A DNA stretch of 64,000 bases from Asterella californica (GCA_036924285.1 JAYKYS010000011.1:3410001-3474000), one strand, 5' to 3'. Shown: positions 25,560 through 38,437, counted from the first letter of the stretch. A program made the numbers and translations. Notes: generated by a model from the letters alone, not told the origin.

Positions 25560-25860
25560 ATATTAGAAATATATATATATATATTACATAAAATATATAT
25601 AATATATATATAATATATATATTAAAATATTTTATAAAAGTTATTTGTTAGCCATGCTTGGAAATACAAGGAGAGCAGGAGATAAACCATAAGTCTTGGC
25701 TGGACTACCGCGCTTCAGAAGGTAAAAGACCGAGAAGCCATACTCATTAATACATTCAAATACATACAGTTTAATATAATACAGAAAGGGTTAGGTGTTA
25801 AATTAAACGCATATATATTTTCCTCCTCCATCTTCGAATATACAAGGAAGTATACAATGG
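25560..25860 (+). repeat. Dispersed hairpin-ended AT-rich element, copy B
   Basis: Collinear with copy C at 57.59-57.94 kb: a (TA)-rich core, ttaaaatattttataaa, ccataagtcttg, cgcttcagaaggta, gggttaggtgttaaattaa (about 25787) and cctcctccatcttcgaatatac (about 25823-25845). The left part beyond the TA core is not clearly shared. Non-coding. Confidence 0.5.
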
Positions 25861-28800
25861 GCTAAATTTCAACGAAGACAACATGTTGTATAAAATCTCT
25901 ATTGGAAAAAATCAATTCCAACCTCCTCTTAGTTTAGCATCCAAAGATGTTGATTCTATCTCAAAGAGAGAACTGAATATGATAACTCATTTATCTTCTA
26001 TTAGTTCTTTAAGTCCGATAATGAAATTTCAATGGACAAGAGCATGTGTCTTTCCAGGAAGCGAAAGACCAAAATCAATCTCAGTGACAGATTTTTAATG
26101 TAATACTTTAATATATGTATGAAGATAAAAAGATCATTTATTTTGCATACGATTATTCATGAATTTCAGTGTCGATGTGAATTTCATTGCGTGACTTATA
26201 TCATTCAGTAAGTATCTATCTTGCAAATTATTTTGCTCTGATTTCTTTTGTCTTTGGTATTATCTACACATTATCAATTATATAGTATAAGTTGAATTGA
26301 AACTTTTTTGGCTAAATAAATTTGATAACTTTGCAGGATATTTATAGTTGACTAAGATGACGATCCTGAAGTCCTGGATTACTTTTTCTTCTTTTGTGAT
26401 CAGAAAATCTTACTAAAGATAAATGTTACAGCAGTGTGAGAGCAAGAAAAGTAATCATTACTCTATGTAACAACAAGAATATTATAATAATCAAAATATA
26501 GTACTCTAAGGTTAGATAATAAAATATTTTAATTATCATATTACCCCCTTCAACATTCATTTCTCAAATTGTGAAGGTTGGCTTGGCTATAAAGTTATAG
26601 TTTATAAGTTGGCTTAGTTTTTATTGAACGGTTATTACTGTACCGGCTTAGACTGTGCGTGCTTGAATTTAATACTATGTTAGCTACCATTGAGCACAAA
26701 ATATGCATAAGAGCGTATTTCTCATTCTAATACTTAAAATCCTTCGATAACAAACGACATTACTGCATGTTTTCTGATAATTGTCTAGAAAAATATAATC
26801 GCAATGATTATTGGTATAGATGAAAAGAATACCGGTAATTAATGTAGTCATTACATAACCACGATTATGAATTATGTTTCCCTAATGAAAATATATCATC
26901 ACATCATTAATGTGGAATTGTCTTCATTACAAAACTAGATAAATATATATTAAATATTACTCTGATAAAAATATTATACTAACTTCTATACTTCATAAAG
27001 ATAATCATACCGGAAGATAATTGTATATAATGTTTAATAAAATATTAGCATAAATCTAACTTGCATAATATTACCATTTGGTTTGTAGAACGCATGGGCT
27101 ACTTTCTGCACATTGATGAATGATATTCTTAAACTATACTGTGAATATTAAGTTCCTTGCATATTCAACTTTGAAGAGGCTATATGACAAAGATGTTGCT
27201 GGAGCATGTTTTCCATTTGCATGGATTGCGTAAAGAGAGTGTCAAATTTGGATCGCATATGTTATAATGAACTCTTGATGGCATTGTTTAAGTGCCGGTG
27301 AGTACAAGGGGAGCCTTACTGATGTGTTAGCCCTCTAAATAATTGTAGAATAATCCTAACTAACTCAGTAAGCAATCTACAAGAGTTTAGGACAAGAAAA
27401 AACACATTGACAACATTTTGTGAGTAAGAGACAGATCAGTATATTAACTAAAACTAGACAAAGTTGAGTCTACTATTGAAGTTTGACGATTTAATTATCA
27501 TTAATCAATGTCTACAGAGCTTGAAATTGTTTATCATAATTCAAATTTTTGTTATTACATTGTGTACTATTACATAACATTAAGATAAAAAAAAGCTATA
27601 CATATGTGAGTAAGTGCGTGATAAGTAGGAATAGTAGAGCAAGATAAATATTAAGTAAACACGGAAAAATAATCCATCCAATAAGAGGAAATAGTTCTGA
27701 TATTTTTGTTGGAAAGATATGAAGTATCCCATACAAAATTAGATACGATGTTAAATGAGAAAAACAAATAGTTATATAATCTTATCACTGAATTCTAATG
27801 TTTTACATTTGGATCTCTATCTTTATTTTGAATTGTCTTGGAAAAATCATGATCAGTAGATATTATTTATTGGTTTAAAGCATTCGTATTTGCAATAATC
27901 TATAATCTAGAACCAAAATTAGTAAAAAAGTTAATGATTACGTGTAAACCCTCAAATAACTTTTACTCATCGTGAACTAAACTACAGCTCTCTTAGAACA
28001 AGGAAAGGTTTTATAAAAGTAGACATGTTGATGAGTGTTTGAGAAAAAGAAAACACATACCCTTAAACACTAAACCCTAAAGATACTTTAGGTTGCAAGA
28101 GGGTTTGCCTGCCACGTGTGCCTTTGCCCACGTCAAACTTCCTTGATCTAAAGGAGGAAAGGGAATCTTTTTCTTTTCTCCTCGTGTACTTTGCTTTGAA
28201 CAGAAGATATTCTTTCCAAGAAACTAATGAATTTTCAGTTAATTGTTTTTAATCGGTATTCAACCATTTATTTCAAAATGAATTATAAATCTATAAAGCT
28301 ATCAGACAAATTCTATCCTAGAAGGAGAGTGTAATAAGCAAAACTATTATAGATTTATCGGTTAGATTTCTTTGTTCCCTAGTAACTATGTGTATAAAAC
28401 AAGTGTTCTTTGGGAATTAAATAATTTTACTTTACTTTACAAGAGTGCTCTTATAAATCAATAATGTTTAACGTGCTCTTCGAGGATAACCCTTACAGTC
28501 CATAGCACCCTCTTGCCGGTCCTTCCTGAAATAAATAAATATTTCCTTTTGAGAAATAATAGAGCTTCTCCTCACCATGTACAAATGACAAAAAGATTAA
28601 AGTTTAAACCCATAAACCTCAAGTGCCAGAAACTACTAACGTCCATTTGTAAAATTTGGTAAATGTTCTGTTTACATCAAAAAATACATAACATCTTGGA
28701 AGGAGCCACTGTGACGTGTTACGAGCTGAGGTTTGAGACTCCATAGTCTAAGATAACTTACTAACACTTAGAAAGCAGGAGGGATTTTGATTAATTTACT

Positions 28801-28999
28801 CGTTAACAATCCGACGAGAAGAGTGAAGGCATACATGTAGATGAAATGACGTTCTTTTATTAATAACTTAATAGGGTCCTGGTATTATACTCCTTGTAGC
28901 GCGTGATTCAGTGCTTCACTTACGAGTTATGTACGAATTTGTTAGAAACTATGAGACTGCTTAACATTTAATAGTTATAGATATTTTATAACAACTTTG
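25861..28999. other. AT-rich intergenic spacer
   Basis: Very AT-rich, with no supported gene. The open frame at 25883-26098 has no recognisable domain. Nothing else stands out. Confidence 0.55.
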
Positions 29000-31929
29000 T
29001 ATACATATATACATAACTCATACGTGTTTTTCAGTAACAAAAAACGCAATTCGATGTACAAGTACGTGGAGAAGATGTTTAGTGTTAAAAACTTCTGCAA
29101 CTGGAAAAGGTGCCACGTAGTTGAAAATGTGGTACTTTCCGGTAAGAAAATCATTTCTTACCGTTTTCCTTTTCCGACTATCGCAAAAGTCCTCCCGAAC
29201 ACTGGTCTGTAGAGTTCCAGTCTGAAACTGTTCTTCACGCCTGTGGCACTGAAAACTAATCAGAAGCATTCCGTCCTTAAAACATGAGTTGGTGATGCCA
29301 CATGTACTATAGCAGACAGCTTTGAGAAGCACGCGAAACTAGAGTTTCTCCCAGCAGCAGGTTATACTGATTCCTTTTACCAGAATGTTGACCAGAATCG
29401 AAAGTTCGGTTCCGAGTGTTTCCCGCCCTTTCCGACTTCACCCCGTTCTGTCCATGCTTCGCTTCTTCTCACTGCCGCGTCATCTGTTGGAGCCTTGCGG
29501 TACCTTTTCCCCCCTCTAATGAACATAGTAAGGGTTTCCTTCCGCCTGCAATGTCCCGCTGTTCTGTCAGTTTGTAGAGACCGCATTTGAAGTTATGTGC
29601 AGAGAAAGAAATCGTTTTGCAAGGAGCGGAATGAAAGTTCGGTTCTATTTGTTTGGTTAGTTTCTAGAGCTGATTAGAGTGGCATGTACGAGATGCGACG
29701 ACGAGAACGAGGTCGAGAACGATGACGAGATGCGACTCCTCCTTTCCGCGATGACACTCATGTCGTTCATCATAACGGGGAATTGCGGACCGGAAATGTG
29801 GGAGCATGTGTATGAAGTGCGATTGTGGCTGATTTGACTAGATATGGAGTAGACTTGCCAGCGCATGGTTCAAAGCTCTTCCCGGAAGACAGTGTCTGTG
29901 AATGCGTTGGTCTTGACTGTTATAAATTTTCGTGAATTCTGGTGTTTTGCAGCGCCGCGCATCTCAGACAGTTTTCTTCTTTTCTGAAATGAGAATCCTC
30001 TTTCTCACAGAGGAAACCGCATTGGACATCGCCATTTTGGTAGCATCGGTTCGGAGTAGATGATCATCCGCAGTGAACCACTTGACCCAACTCAGTTTCA
30101 GGCCTCTTTGCAGTGGGGCCTTATGCAACAGGACGCCGCTGCGCTTTCACAGGACAGTTGCTAACAGTGCCCAGCAATCATGCACTTCGAGCTCGAGTAC
30201 GGATTGCCACAAGGGTTTGACATCAAATCGAGAGAGAGTGGATTGACAGCAAACAGACGTGTAGAGAATTTCAACTATGAAACTATCTCGGCGTCCTAAA
30301 CTTCAGGGGACGGGCGAAATTACGGTCAAAATCGCGTACGTTACGACTGGCTGCTTGCATGCATCGGATTTCTTGTGGTCTTCTTTTGCATTCAAAAATC
30401 ACATTTTACGGTTTGATTCAACAATGTGACAATTTGTGGAGAGCCTTCTTGGGGGAAGAAATCTGGGAACCAGCAGAGTTCGTGCGCATCTTGTTCAGAC
30501 AAGTCTATGCGTCATATCATCTGAAACTCGGTGCCGGCATTGGAGATTTTTACGAGGGAACCAAGAGCCCGGGTTCTGGCTAGCGATATATTGTTCGAAG
30601 GCGCACCGCAAACTCTAGAAAATGTGTGTACTGACAGTCGTCTGTTCCGCTTCGACCCTGCCGGGCTGCTTGAAATTCACCTTCTTTCCAGTTAGAATTG
30701 TGGAATGATTTGAACAGTGTCCAGGCTACATTTCCATAACATAGGCACTCCGTGAATTTCTAGTCACAGTCAAAGTATCCGCGGAGGATTGGCTCTGGAA
30801 AATAAATTCCGAAGCGTCGCTCTCCTCGACTTTGAGGAATGGAATTTAAACTCTGTTTGGCGGGTCCACTCCTGTAGCTGTCGAGTGTAGACCCTTCAGT
30901 TCCACTTCTTTCCACCCGCCTGTAGTGGTAGTGGCATTGTCCTTCTGGCTTGGAACTAGCTTCACTCGTGCGGCCATCAACGACTGGAAAGGTTTACTGT
31001 CGAACGTCTCATTTTTGCAGATGAATGGTTGGTCGAGTCTCTCCGTATCTAGTTTCTATCGAGGAAACTAGACTAAACAACTGTTCTTTCTTGCTTCAAC
31101 GCATCCGGTTTCAACGGAATTTTCAAGGTGTCCGTCGAACTGCCAATCCGTTTCCGCTCAAGGCCCAACAAAAGATGGGTTTGGTGCACACCAAGGAGGT
31201 GAGTTTGGTCTCAGAGACTTTGGCAGCAGCAGATGAACACAATGACATCGACCTGTCGGAGAACATAAGGCCGAGAAGTCAGTCCTGCACTTGGTCCTGT
31301 GGCTGCAGGCAAACACTGTCCCAAGAAGAGGAGGCCCAAGTCAGCTTAAAAGTTGGAACTTAGAATTCCGAACTGTCGAGTCGCGTGACCCGGTCAACCA
31401 TGGAGAAACGAAGGGAGAAATATGGGTACTCCCGAGAAGAAGACCGAGTGGACAGGACAGGATAATGTGGAGTGACAAAGAGACTCCCATGAAGAGAAAA
31501 CCGGAAGGAACACTCTGAAGTGGTCTATGAAACGTTTGTCTGTCAGGTGTTGACAAGTCAGGAGAGGTAAATCCAGTCCAGGTCAGTGTTCCCATGACAG
31601 AAGAAGCAGGGCCTCCTCGGGACTCGGGAGCGAGAAGGAATACTCGGAAGGCTAGATCATGCATGGAAAAGTCAACGAAGAGGGCATCTACGAAACATGG
31701 TGGAGCGAAGGTTGTCACAAGTGATCCCTCTCCGTTAGTAACTTTATCCACTTCTTGACTTACATGTAGCCGGCTTGCGAATGGGCCGGGTCCGGTAGTT
31801 GGAGGAACTGTGCATCTCGTCCAGTGCCGCGAAGGCAGCTGTTAAGCAGTTTGAGTATTGTCACCATTGCAGTAAATCAGAACACGAGTTTGCCTCAAAC
31901 TCGTCCAAACTTTTACGGCAGTACCAATA
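29000..31929. other. Intergenic region, possibly former bZIP 5' region
   Basis: Composition is more gene-like than the preceding spacer. A frame at 31173-31200 (MGLVHTKE then donor-like GAG|GTGAGT) could be an old 5' exon of the bZIP relic that follows, but no exon chain can be built with confidence. The remaining open frames lack domains. Confidence 0.35.
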
Positions 31930-32207
31930 CTGTTGCTTCTCATAGATTAGAGAACTCTCCCTCTCCTAAAAGATCCACACTCTCTAAAAGAGCACATCTG
32001 CAGTATGTAAGCGATTTGGAAGAAAATTTGTCCACAGCAGAGCTACCGCAAGCAGATGTGAAGGTAGACACAACTTCTTCCACGCTTACGAATCCGAATG
32101 GTGCCCATGACGGTCGTCCCAAATTATATGCAGAACTCGCAGGTGCAGAAAACAGGCGCCAAGATACAGAGATGATGCACTTAAAGCTGTTCATCGGAGT
32201 TATGTGA
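31930..32207 (+). pseudogene. Decayed bZIP transcription factor fragment
   Basis: The plus strand encodes HRLENSPSPKRSTLSKRAHL then QYVSDLEENL, and after a scrambled 30-residue stretch LYAELAGAENRRQDTEMMHL. This order matches plant bZIPs with the 'LQYVSDLE' signature (bZIP34/61-like) followed by the coiled region. The basic region keeps its Asn, but the usual R/K at the N-x7-R position is Thr, several other basic residues are lost, and leucine heptads are interrupted before the stop at 32207. I read it as a relic that no longer binds DNA. It converges on REX1B with about 30 bases between stop codons. A rapidly evolving real exon is the alternative. Confidence 0.5.
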
Positions 32208-32239
32208 ACTGACTGGAAGTTGAGGAGGTTACTGTAAGT

Positions 32240-33783
32240 TTAGGGATTCTCCGATTGTATGTGTTCCAAGTCCTCGATCTCATATCTTATTTCCTCCATA
32301 TGGTCGTTGATCGCAAGTATTGCATCTTGCAAAGATCCAGTTGCCTCCTTAACGGCTGCCTCAAACTCAGCTTCGAACTGAGCCATTTCTAAACCCCCCG
32401 TTTCGGCGTCTAGACCATGAGAACAAACGTGTGGAGAACCTTTTGAACGTTCATGCTTATGCTCAGCAATAGTTGCACGTTCTGATGGTCGACCCGCCTT
32501 TCTCAGCACCTGGAGCACACTGGTCTGTTGGACACACCAAGTTCCAAGGTTGTACCGATTCAGTTTCAGGAACACCGCCTCTTCAAGTAAAACTCTTCAG
32601 TGGTTACAGCTATCTACCCTCGCAATGAAAGCTTCCGCGTTGATATATTCTTCCACTTTGAACAACAAACTATTGAACAAAATCTTTCCTTAATCGTGAC
32701 CATGCACATAACATGAGAGCTACTAGAACTGAAGAAGCACACGCATATGACTCGACATGAACGTTCGATGGTTCCTTGACTTACCATTCGTAACTTTTGG
32801 CTTTCCTGGATCTGCACTGCCTCTAGCACTGCTGCTAGATCTTCACGTGCTAGGCTTCCATCTTTGAGACGGGCAATTATGTCTTTGACCTGTAGGAGTC
32901 AATAAATACAATGACGTACAATGATTAGGTAGACCTGTTAAGCGTGCCCCAAAAGTTCCACGACGAGGAGAACACACTCGTGACGTGGAACCTCAAACAT
33001 GAAGCTTTCGGCAAGCTACAAGGACGGCAAACTGCGACAGAAATTGTGTACAATAGCAGTCACTCCCCAATATCACAAAGCGCCTTCTATACAATGCGCA
33101 TATAAGGATATTGCCAGTTGTTGGGAGGAAAGAGTGAAAACTTCCATTACCTGCCTTGAACATTCACTAAAATCGACTGTGACCTCACCGCAAAGCTTGT
33201 TAAACGCATCATCTGAGCTTGATTCCATGTATTCAACAAAACCTCTGTCAAACAAAGAGCGTAATAAGAGTTCGACAGCCCGTCGTGCAATTCAAAGAGT
33301 GTTAAGAAATTCCGCATGCGACCCGGACATTTAAATGAAAATTTTATTGGTGACGAAATTGTCTATTACCTAACGAGCTAGTGGAATATCCTTGCAATTT
33401 TAAATCCTTTTCAATTTCGAGCCGGAATACACTTTCACCCTTTTAGCAGATATAAAGCTTCCACTGAAATTACACCTCATGCGTGCCAGAGGCAAAACTG
33501 TTAAAAGGAGACCATATAACACAGTCTGCTGAAAGCCCATATCGGATAAAGTCCTGAATGAACAATCCACTATTTCTCCAACTTCTAAACCAAACATCAG
33601 GACTTCAATAAGCCGCAGGCTATGCACAAACTTTCAGGAACAGTTACGTTTCGAATATCAAGCCTTCGCTTACCTGTGCCAACGAGTGTAGACGGAAGCA
33701 CGACGGTGCTGTATGTCAAGAAAGTTGCGAAGCAGCTGCTGCATTCCGAGACTTTCACCAGCGTTGTCCATCTCCTCGACCAT
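32240..33783 (-). CDS. REX1B: REX1B-domain protein (required for excision 1-B)
   Basis: Four exons on the minus strand: 33674-33783, 33151-33244, 32785-32889, 32240-32524. Donors are GTAAGC, GTAATG and GTAAGT; acceptors are GACAG, CTACAG and CAACAG. Phases agree, giving 197 residues. The start ATG (33783-33781) follows an in-frame TGA two codons earlier. Recognisable REX1B-type blocks are LLRNFLDIQHRRASVYTRWH, GFVEYMESSSDDAF with LCGEVTVDFSECS, DLAAVLEAVQIQESQKLRM, VLRKAGRPSE, and a C-terminal helix with LQDAILAINDHMEEIRYEIE. The family takes its name from the Chlamydomonas REX1 locus implicated in DNA excision repair; its biochemical role is unclear. The gene looks intact. Its upstream flank is split by a transporter-derived insert at 34036-35250. 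Confidence 0.8.
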
Positions 33784-33871
33784 AATTCAACACAACTTGC
33801 TCTTCCTTCTAATCAAATGCGATTCTCGCAGGGAACCACGATCCCTTTACCAATCAAGCATTCCTCCAGAT

Positions 33872-34035
33872 CGACCAATCTGTCGAGCGAAATGCAGCTG
33901 GTAAACCTGCCCGCACAACACTTACGTAAGAGTATGACTACGTGAAAGTGAAATACGGGTACGTGAATTAACCTTGAGAAGTTTCAGGGGGACTCATTCA
34001 TGGCAGGCAGGACTGTGAACAGCAGCCAGAAAGTA
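33872..34035. repeat. Direct repeat of REX1B upstream flank, proximal copy
   Basis: Starts cgaccaatctgtcgagcg and ends agcagccagaaagtaaaa. It aligns with 35251-35385 with several indels and substitutions. It begins 89 bases upstream of the REX1B start codon, so it is proximal promoter or 5' UTR. The two copies bracket the transporter-derived insert. Confidence 0.8.
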
Positions 34036-35250
34036 AAAGGTGTCGTGGCCACTACCTGATTGAACACTACGGGTAAGAATCAAAGGGAAATGTTGCTGCT
34101 CACCATATACGTGCAAAAGATCACAGTCAGCGCTGCAATTTTATAATATGTGTACGACATCTGTCTGCCTGCATTGATACAAGCTTCATCCAGGTGATTG
34201 CAATGTAGCCAAACAGCGCGCAGGCTGTCATGTGACACATGGTACAAAGACGGGAAATTTGAAACCATAATTGCTGAGGAGACACTTGTTGAGTAGAAGC
34301 ACACCAATGCTCGAAGTACCAGAATACAATTAGTCCTGTAGTGGAAAACTGATGGGGACTTTGCTCTTTAAGTCAGAAGGTTAAAGTGGTTGGGGTTTGC
34401 ACCACCTCCCAGGAAAGGCTTCTTCTCTTCGTAGTCCGTTGTGCCTCAATGCTTATAGTGTGTACCGGGGTTTCCCTTCAGTGAAAATGACTTCCCTTTT
34501 GGAAACCTAACTACACTGACCGGTCCTGTAGCCTTGCAACTTTATAATATCCATGTCCGCCAGAGGTAACTAACTAGATCCACAGAAGAGGGATTTGACT
34601 CCTGATCCTCGGCAGCGATAGCGTTCCAGACGCGGAGACTCTCGATCAGTTCCACTCGGCTTTCTGAACCAGATCTAACAGAACACAGGCAGAAAGTGAT
34701 CTTACCAACCCCACCAAATCCAATTCTCAATCCTCACACTCAGAGCAGTCTCTCAAACTCCTCTTCAGTACTCTACATCCTACTCATAACTCCGCAGTCC
34801 CCTTTCTCCTCAAATACGACTGCGATGCCACCAGATCTAAAAATATTTCTCCCCTCGTTCCTCCTGATCTGCACAGACGCTCAATCAGAAGAAAGCCGTC
34901 CACGCCCGACGATTTGACTCCCTCACTACGAAGCTCCAGCCGATGCTCTAGCTGCTTACTCGCTAAGGACGTCCTCCACCTAATCCAGCAGTTTAGCTGA
35001 AAGCAAAGGCACAGCAGGAGAAGGAGCAGCAGCAGAACGTCTATAGCCAAGACTACCCCTTGCCCTGCCTGGGTCTCGAGGGAAAAAGCTAAGTCCGGTT
35101 GAGCACAGCCAGCACCATCGACAGCAACTGGATTCAAACCCCGGTGCAAGCTGGCAGGCAAAAAAGCATTGGATAAGTACAGAGGAAGGAAGAAAGAAGA
35201 GCACCAGACAGAAGCAGGGGAAAGGCGAGGAGGAAAGGAAATGAGTTTAC
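34036..35250 (-). pseudogene. Truncated duplicate of transporter exon 1 and upstream region
   Basis: Aligns collinearly with 13884-15171: the distal part of exon 1 of the transporter gene (here about 34036-34455) plus its upstream DNA. It is inactive: the start codon is lost (catggttg has become aatgcttat), several one-base deletions shift the frame (for example near 34140, 34315 and 34380), and exons 2-4 are absent. Divergence is roughly a tenth of positions by eye plus indels. The insert ends exactly where the flanking REX1B direct repeats begin. Confidence 0.85.
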
Positions 35251-35385
35251 CGACCAATTTGTCGGGCAAAAGCAGATGATAAACCTGCCCTCAACACTTA
35301 CCTACGTACGTGAATTAACCTTGAGAAGATTCAGGGAGACTCACTCATGGCAGTAAGGACTGCGAACAGCAGCCAGAAAGAAAAG
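35251..35385. repeat. Direct repeat of REX1B upstream flank, distal copy
   Basis: Starts cgaccaatttgtcgggca and ends agccagaaagaaaag. It shares acgtgaattaaccttgagaa and catggcag...ggactg with the proximal copy at 33872-34035 but lacks about 25 bases of it. Confidence 0.8.
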
Positions 35386-37457
35386 CCTGAAATGACACAC
35401 TCAAAACCTACAAAAGTCTACTGAACATAAACGGCACAATGAATAGATCTAGTACGTAAGCAAAGAAAACTTGTCAACTAAGGTACTATTGTCTTAAACC
35501 CCGCTTTGGAACGATCTTCTTCTTCGCCCCTCATTCTGCAAAGCGAACCTCAGTCTCTCCGGCAAAAGCTAGGGTATGCGATCCACGATGATCTAATTTG
35601 TACGCTAAGTACAGTCGTTTCGAGTATAAGTAAACCGAGAGGAATCACTTGTCACGGTCGGTTAGCAGTTTGAATGTGTCGTAAGTAACCTTAGCTGCAT
35701 ACATCCTCCTTGAGGGTGAGAAGATGGATGAGCCTGTTAACAAAATCTTCGTGTCGATGTCCTAATCGTGAAACTTCTTTTCTTAAGTACTACTCTTGAA
35801 TCTTTCATTTTAGCTGTACGTAAGGGAAGGATCTTTCATGTCTTAAGAAACCATAGAGAAGGGCAAGTGAAGGACCTAGGTGCACGTACACCTGAAGGGA
35901 GCTTGCTTACGTATGAATACTTAGTGTCGTGGTAAAAACACAATTTTCTTGATTCCCCGGGGTGCTTTACGTCCCTTATTCGTAAGAAGCTTGATAGGAG
36001 TTTACGTTATTTACGGTATCTGCATCTATGTACGATATTTACAATATCCACATAGCACTCCTAAAAGAAGGCTTATGTCTGTGAAGAGATTTGTACATCC
36101 CATGCACAAATTTGTGCATGGGATGTACAAATCTGGCAGACGGCAGTAGAATTTGACATTCACTTATAAGTTTCGATATGTCATCAAGTCAGGTAGGTGA
36201 TGTGCTTCAGTATGGAGTACAGGTGATGAGAATAGTACAGAGGAAAATAGTGTTGTACTATTTTACTACCAAACACAACATTCACCAACTACTGCCCACA
36301 ACCTGAGTATCTACAAAAACATCTAAGTAGCTACACAACCAACCCGGCAAACCTCTAAATGTATCTGTCACAATTCTGACTTCAGTGGATGTAACAAGTA
36401 AACATGTTTACTTAACAGCAATTATGGTAGGTCCTGTACCTCATATTGCCTGATACTCAGAATTAGTTAAAATCCGCAGCACTCATCAATCGTCAAAACC
36501 CTAAACCCATGCAGCTCCTTACAGTTCGAGAATCACCCATCTGTTCACCGTGGTATTACTGGTAACCTACATTTGGGCATATTTCACAATTTGTGCATTC
36601 GTCCCACAATTTGCCCTAGAGTTCGAAGTAATCCACTACCGCGTTCAGTTCCATTGACTGGACTCGACACTAACGCACATAACGGGAGTAAGGCACACAA
36701 GACATACCCGGAGAGAGGTGTGAACGGGAATAGTAATTTGAACCCGCAATTCTTGTTGTCGTGCTCCGTGAATTCTGTAATCGCGAAACGAGGGAAATGT
36801 CCGAATCAGAAACACGCATCCCAAGAATTTCAACGAAAGACGTCTGTAAGACCAGCACACGGCCACTCGTTCGTCACTTGTCGATGGACGGGGAATTCTC
36901 GTTGTGCCCTTCAAAGTTTTGAGGGTTCTTGTTCGTTCTCTATCGCGAAACAGCGAAGAGCAGCCAAACTATATGGATGGTAGACGAGATTGCTTTTCGA
37001 GGCAATGTGACCTTCTGTTCAGTAAATTTCACTCTAGTCAGGACACATGGTCGTGAGTAATTGCCAATATTCCGGTTCTATTATAGCTCTGTAGTTTGAC
37101 AACTTTGGAGATAACACCTCAGTTGATGACGCGTCGTTTAGAGAGCAAAACTACAGTACTACAAATAGCAGTAAAAGAGAAAAGCGACACAATGAATAGC
37201 AAACAGATCCCATCAAGCCTTACACGGGAAAGAAGTACCCGAAGGGTAAAACAACTAACACCTCGAAGGGAAGAACACCCGTGCTAACCTAGCTATCAGT
37301 AGTTCTAATGTCGCTTATCTTTCTTGTAATATCTGAAACAAATAAGTCAGCGGACCTGCAAACGACATGTGCACATGAAGTAGCATCGTCTTCTGCAATT
37401 GTTCTCTTATGAACTGTTCTTACGAAAGCTCTCTGTAGAGCAATGAAAATTCGTTGT
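35386..37457. other. Intergenic region with a perfect palindrome
   Basis: No gene is supported; the open frame at 36573-36983 has no recognisable domain. The 48 bp palindrome at 36087-36134 is listed separately. Confidence 0.5.
36087..36134. repeat. 48 bp perfect palindrome without spacer
   Basis: The left arm (36087-36110) begins agatttgtacatccc and ends gcacaaa; the right arm (36111-36134) is its exact reverse complement, tttgtgcatggg... to acaaatct. Symmetry stops at the next base pair (g/g). It could form a cruciform or, if transcribed, a 24 bp stem with essentially no loop. Confidence 0.95.
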
Positions 37458-37730
37458 CTAAAAAACATAGTCCAAAAAGAAAGAGAAAGTAATATCCTTG
37501 GCGTCTCTCATGGTAGGCTCTAGCACAATCTCAAAAGAAGACGTCGACTCCGAAGTTGTTGATCCGTATATCTCCAAAGCTAAAGGGATGAAGTGATGTC
37601 TCACCTGCATACCTCTATACTTAGTCACCTTCGTTGCTGCCACCACGCATGCAACCCATCTTGAGAGATGGATGATCACATATGCCGCTACTGAATCCTG
37701 AGTCGGATCCGTGACAACCACATCTGTCAC
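37458..37730 (-). pseudogene. C-terminal relic of a non-LTR-type RT element
   Basis: The open minus-strand frame contains GMQVRHHFIPLALEIYGSTT. This matches from memory the conserved 'VRHHF.PLALE.YG' block found after the RT domain in a class of reverse-transcriptase elements common in early land plants and oomycetes. It may be the downstream end of the RT relic at 39.86-40.92 kb, now separated from it by the 38438-39790 repeat. Confidence 0.5.
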
Positions 37731-37984
37731 TCAGACTTGATCCTCTTTCATCATGTATAGATCGGCTCTAGATGATCCTCCCGTCTGAAGGACGTACCAA
37801 CGCTCTCTCTACGTCATGTAACCGCTCTCTCGTGCTAAGACGAACACGACATCCCTATCGCTTGGAGAGCAATATGCGGGGAGACTTGCACAAGATTCAA
37901 GCATGGGAAATGGTTGAATTGATGACATCATGAGTGGCTTTTCTTTCTCCACCGTGAGCACAACGAGCAAAGTGTCGACTCGAG

Positions 37985-38331
37985 ATGTCGAGCGAGATCT
38001 CGCACTCACAAGTGGACAATGCCGAAGTAATAGATTGGACCAAGCCTAAGCGGAACATCGCTATAGAGAAGATAGTCGATGCGAGTCGGAACGCTCTAAT
38101 GCAAGGTCGAGCTATGAGCCAAGAGCTTGCGTCTTTGTCCGAACAAGAGCGGAGTCGAGCTCTAGTATCCCGTGAGATGAAAAGATCCAGTAAGAGCGCA
38201 TGGAGAACATGCTGGAAGTAATGTCCCGTCAGAGAGGACTCTGCGAGATCCATCAGAAGCTAGGGTATCGAATCGAGAGTGTGCCTCACATTGTCGTGCT
38301 AGGAGTTAATCTCTCTGAGTGAAGTTAAGAC
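37985..38331 (+). pseudogene. Relic frame with coiled-coil character
   Basis: The plus strand encodes KRNIAIEKIVDASRNALMQG, then MSQELASLSEQERSRALVSR. After a frameshift near 38180 it continues with ERMENMLEVMSRQRGLCEIH up to a stop at about 38321. The Glu/Arg/Leu pattern suggests a coiled coil. Family not recognised; probably part of a repeat, since it abuts the dispersed repeat starting at 38438. Confidence 0.35.
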
Positions 38332-38437
38332 GTCAGAGAAGTCCATTATGGAGACTGTGGACATTGGCGGCTACGGGTTACGCTTCTACTCCGAACTTGA
38401 GAATCAGTAACGGTAGAAGTTAGCTTGATGTTACTCC

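Noticed and set aside
36087..36134. CRISPR-type repeat
   Set aside because: It is a single palindrome with no repeated units or spacers, in a plant genome.
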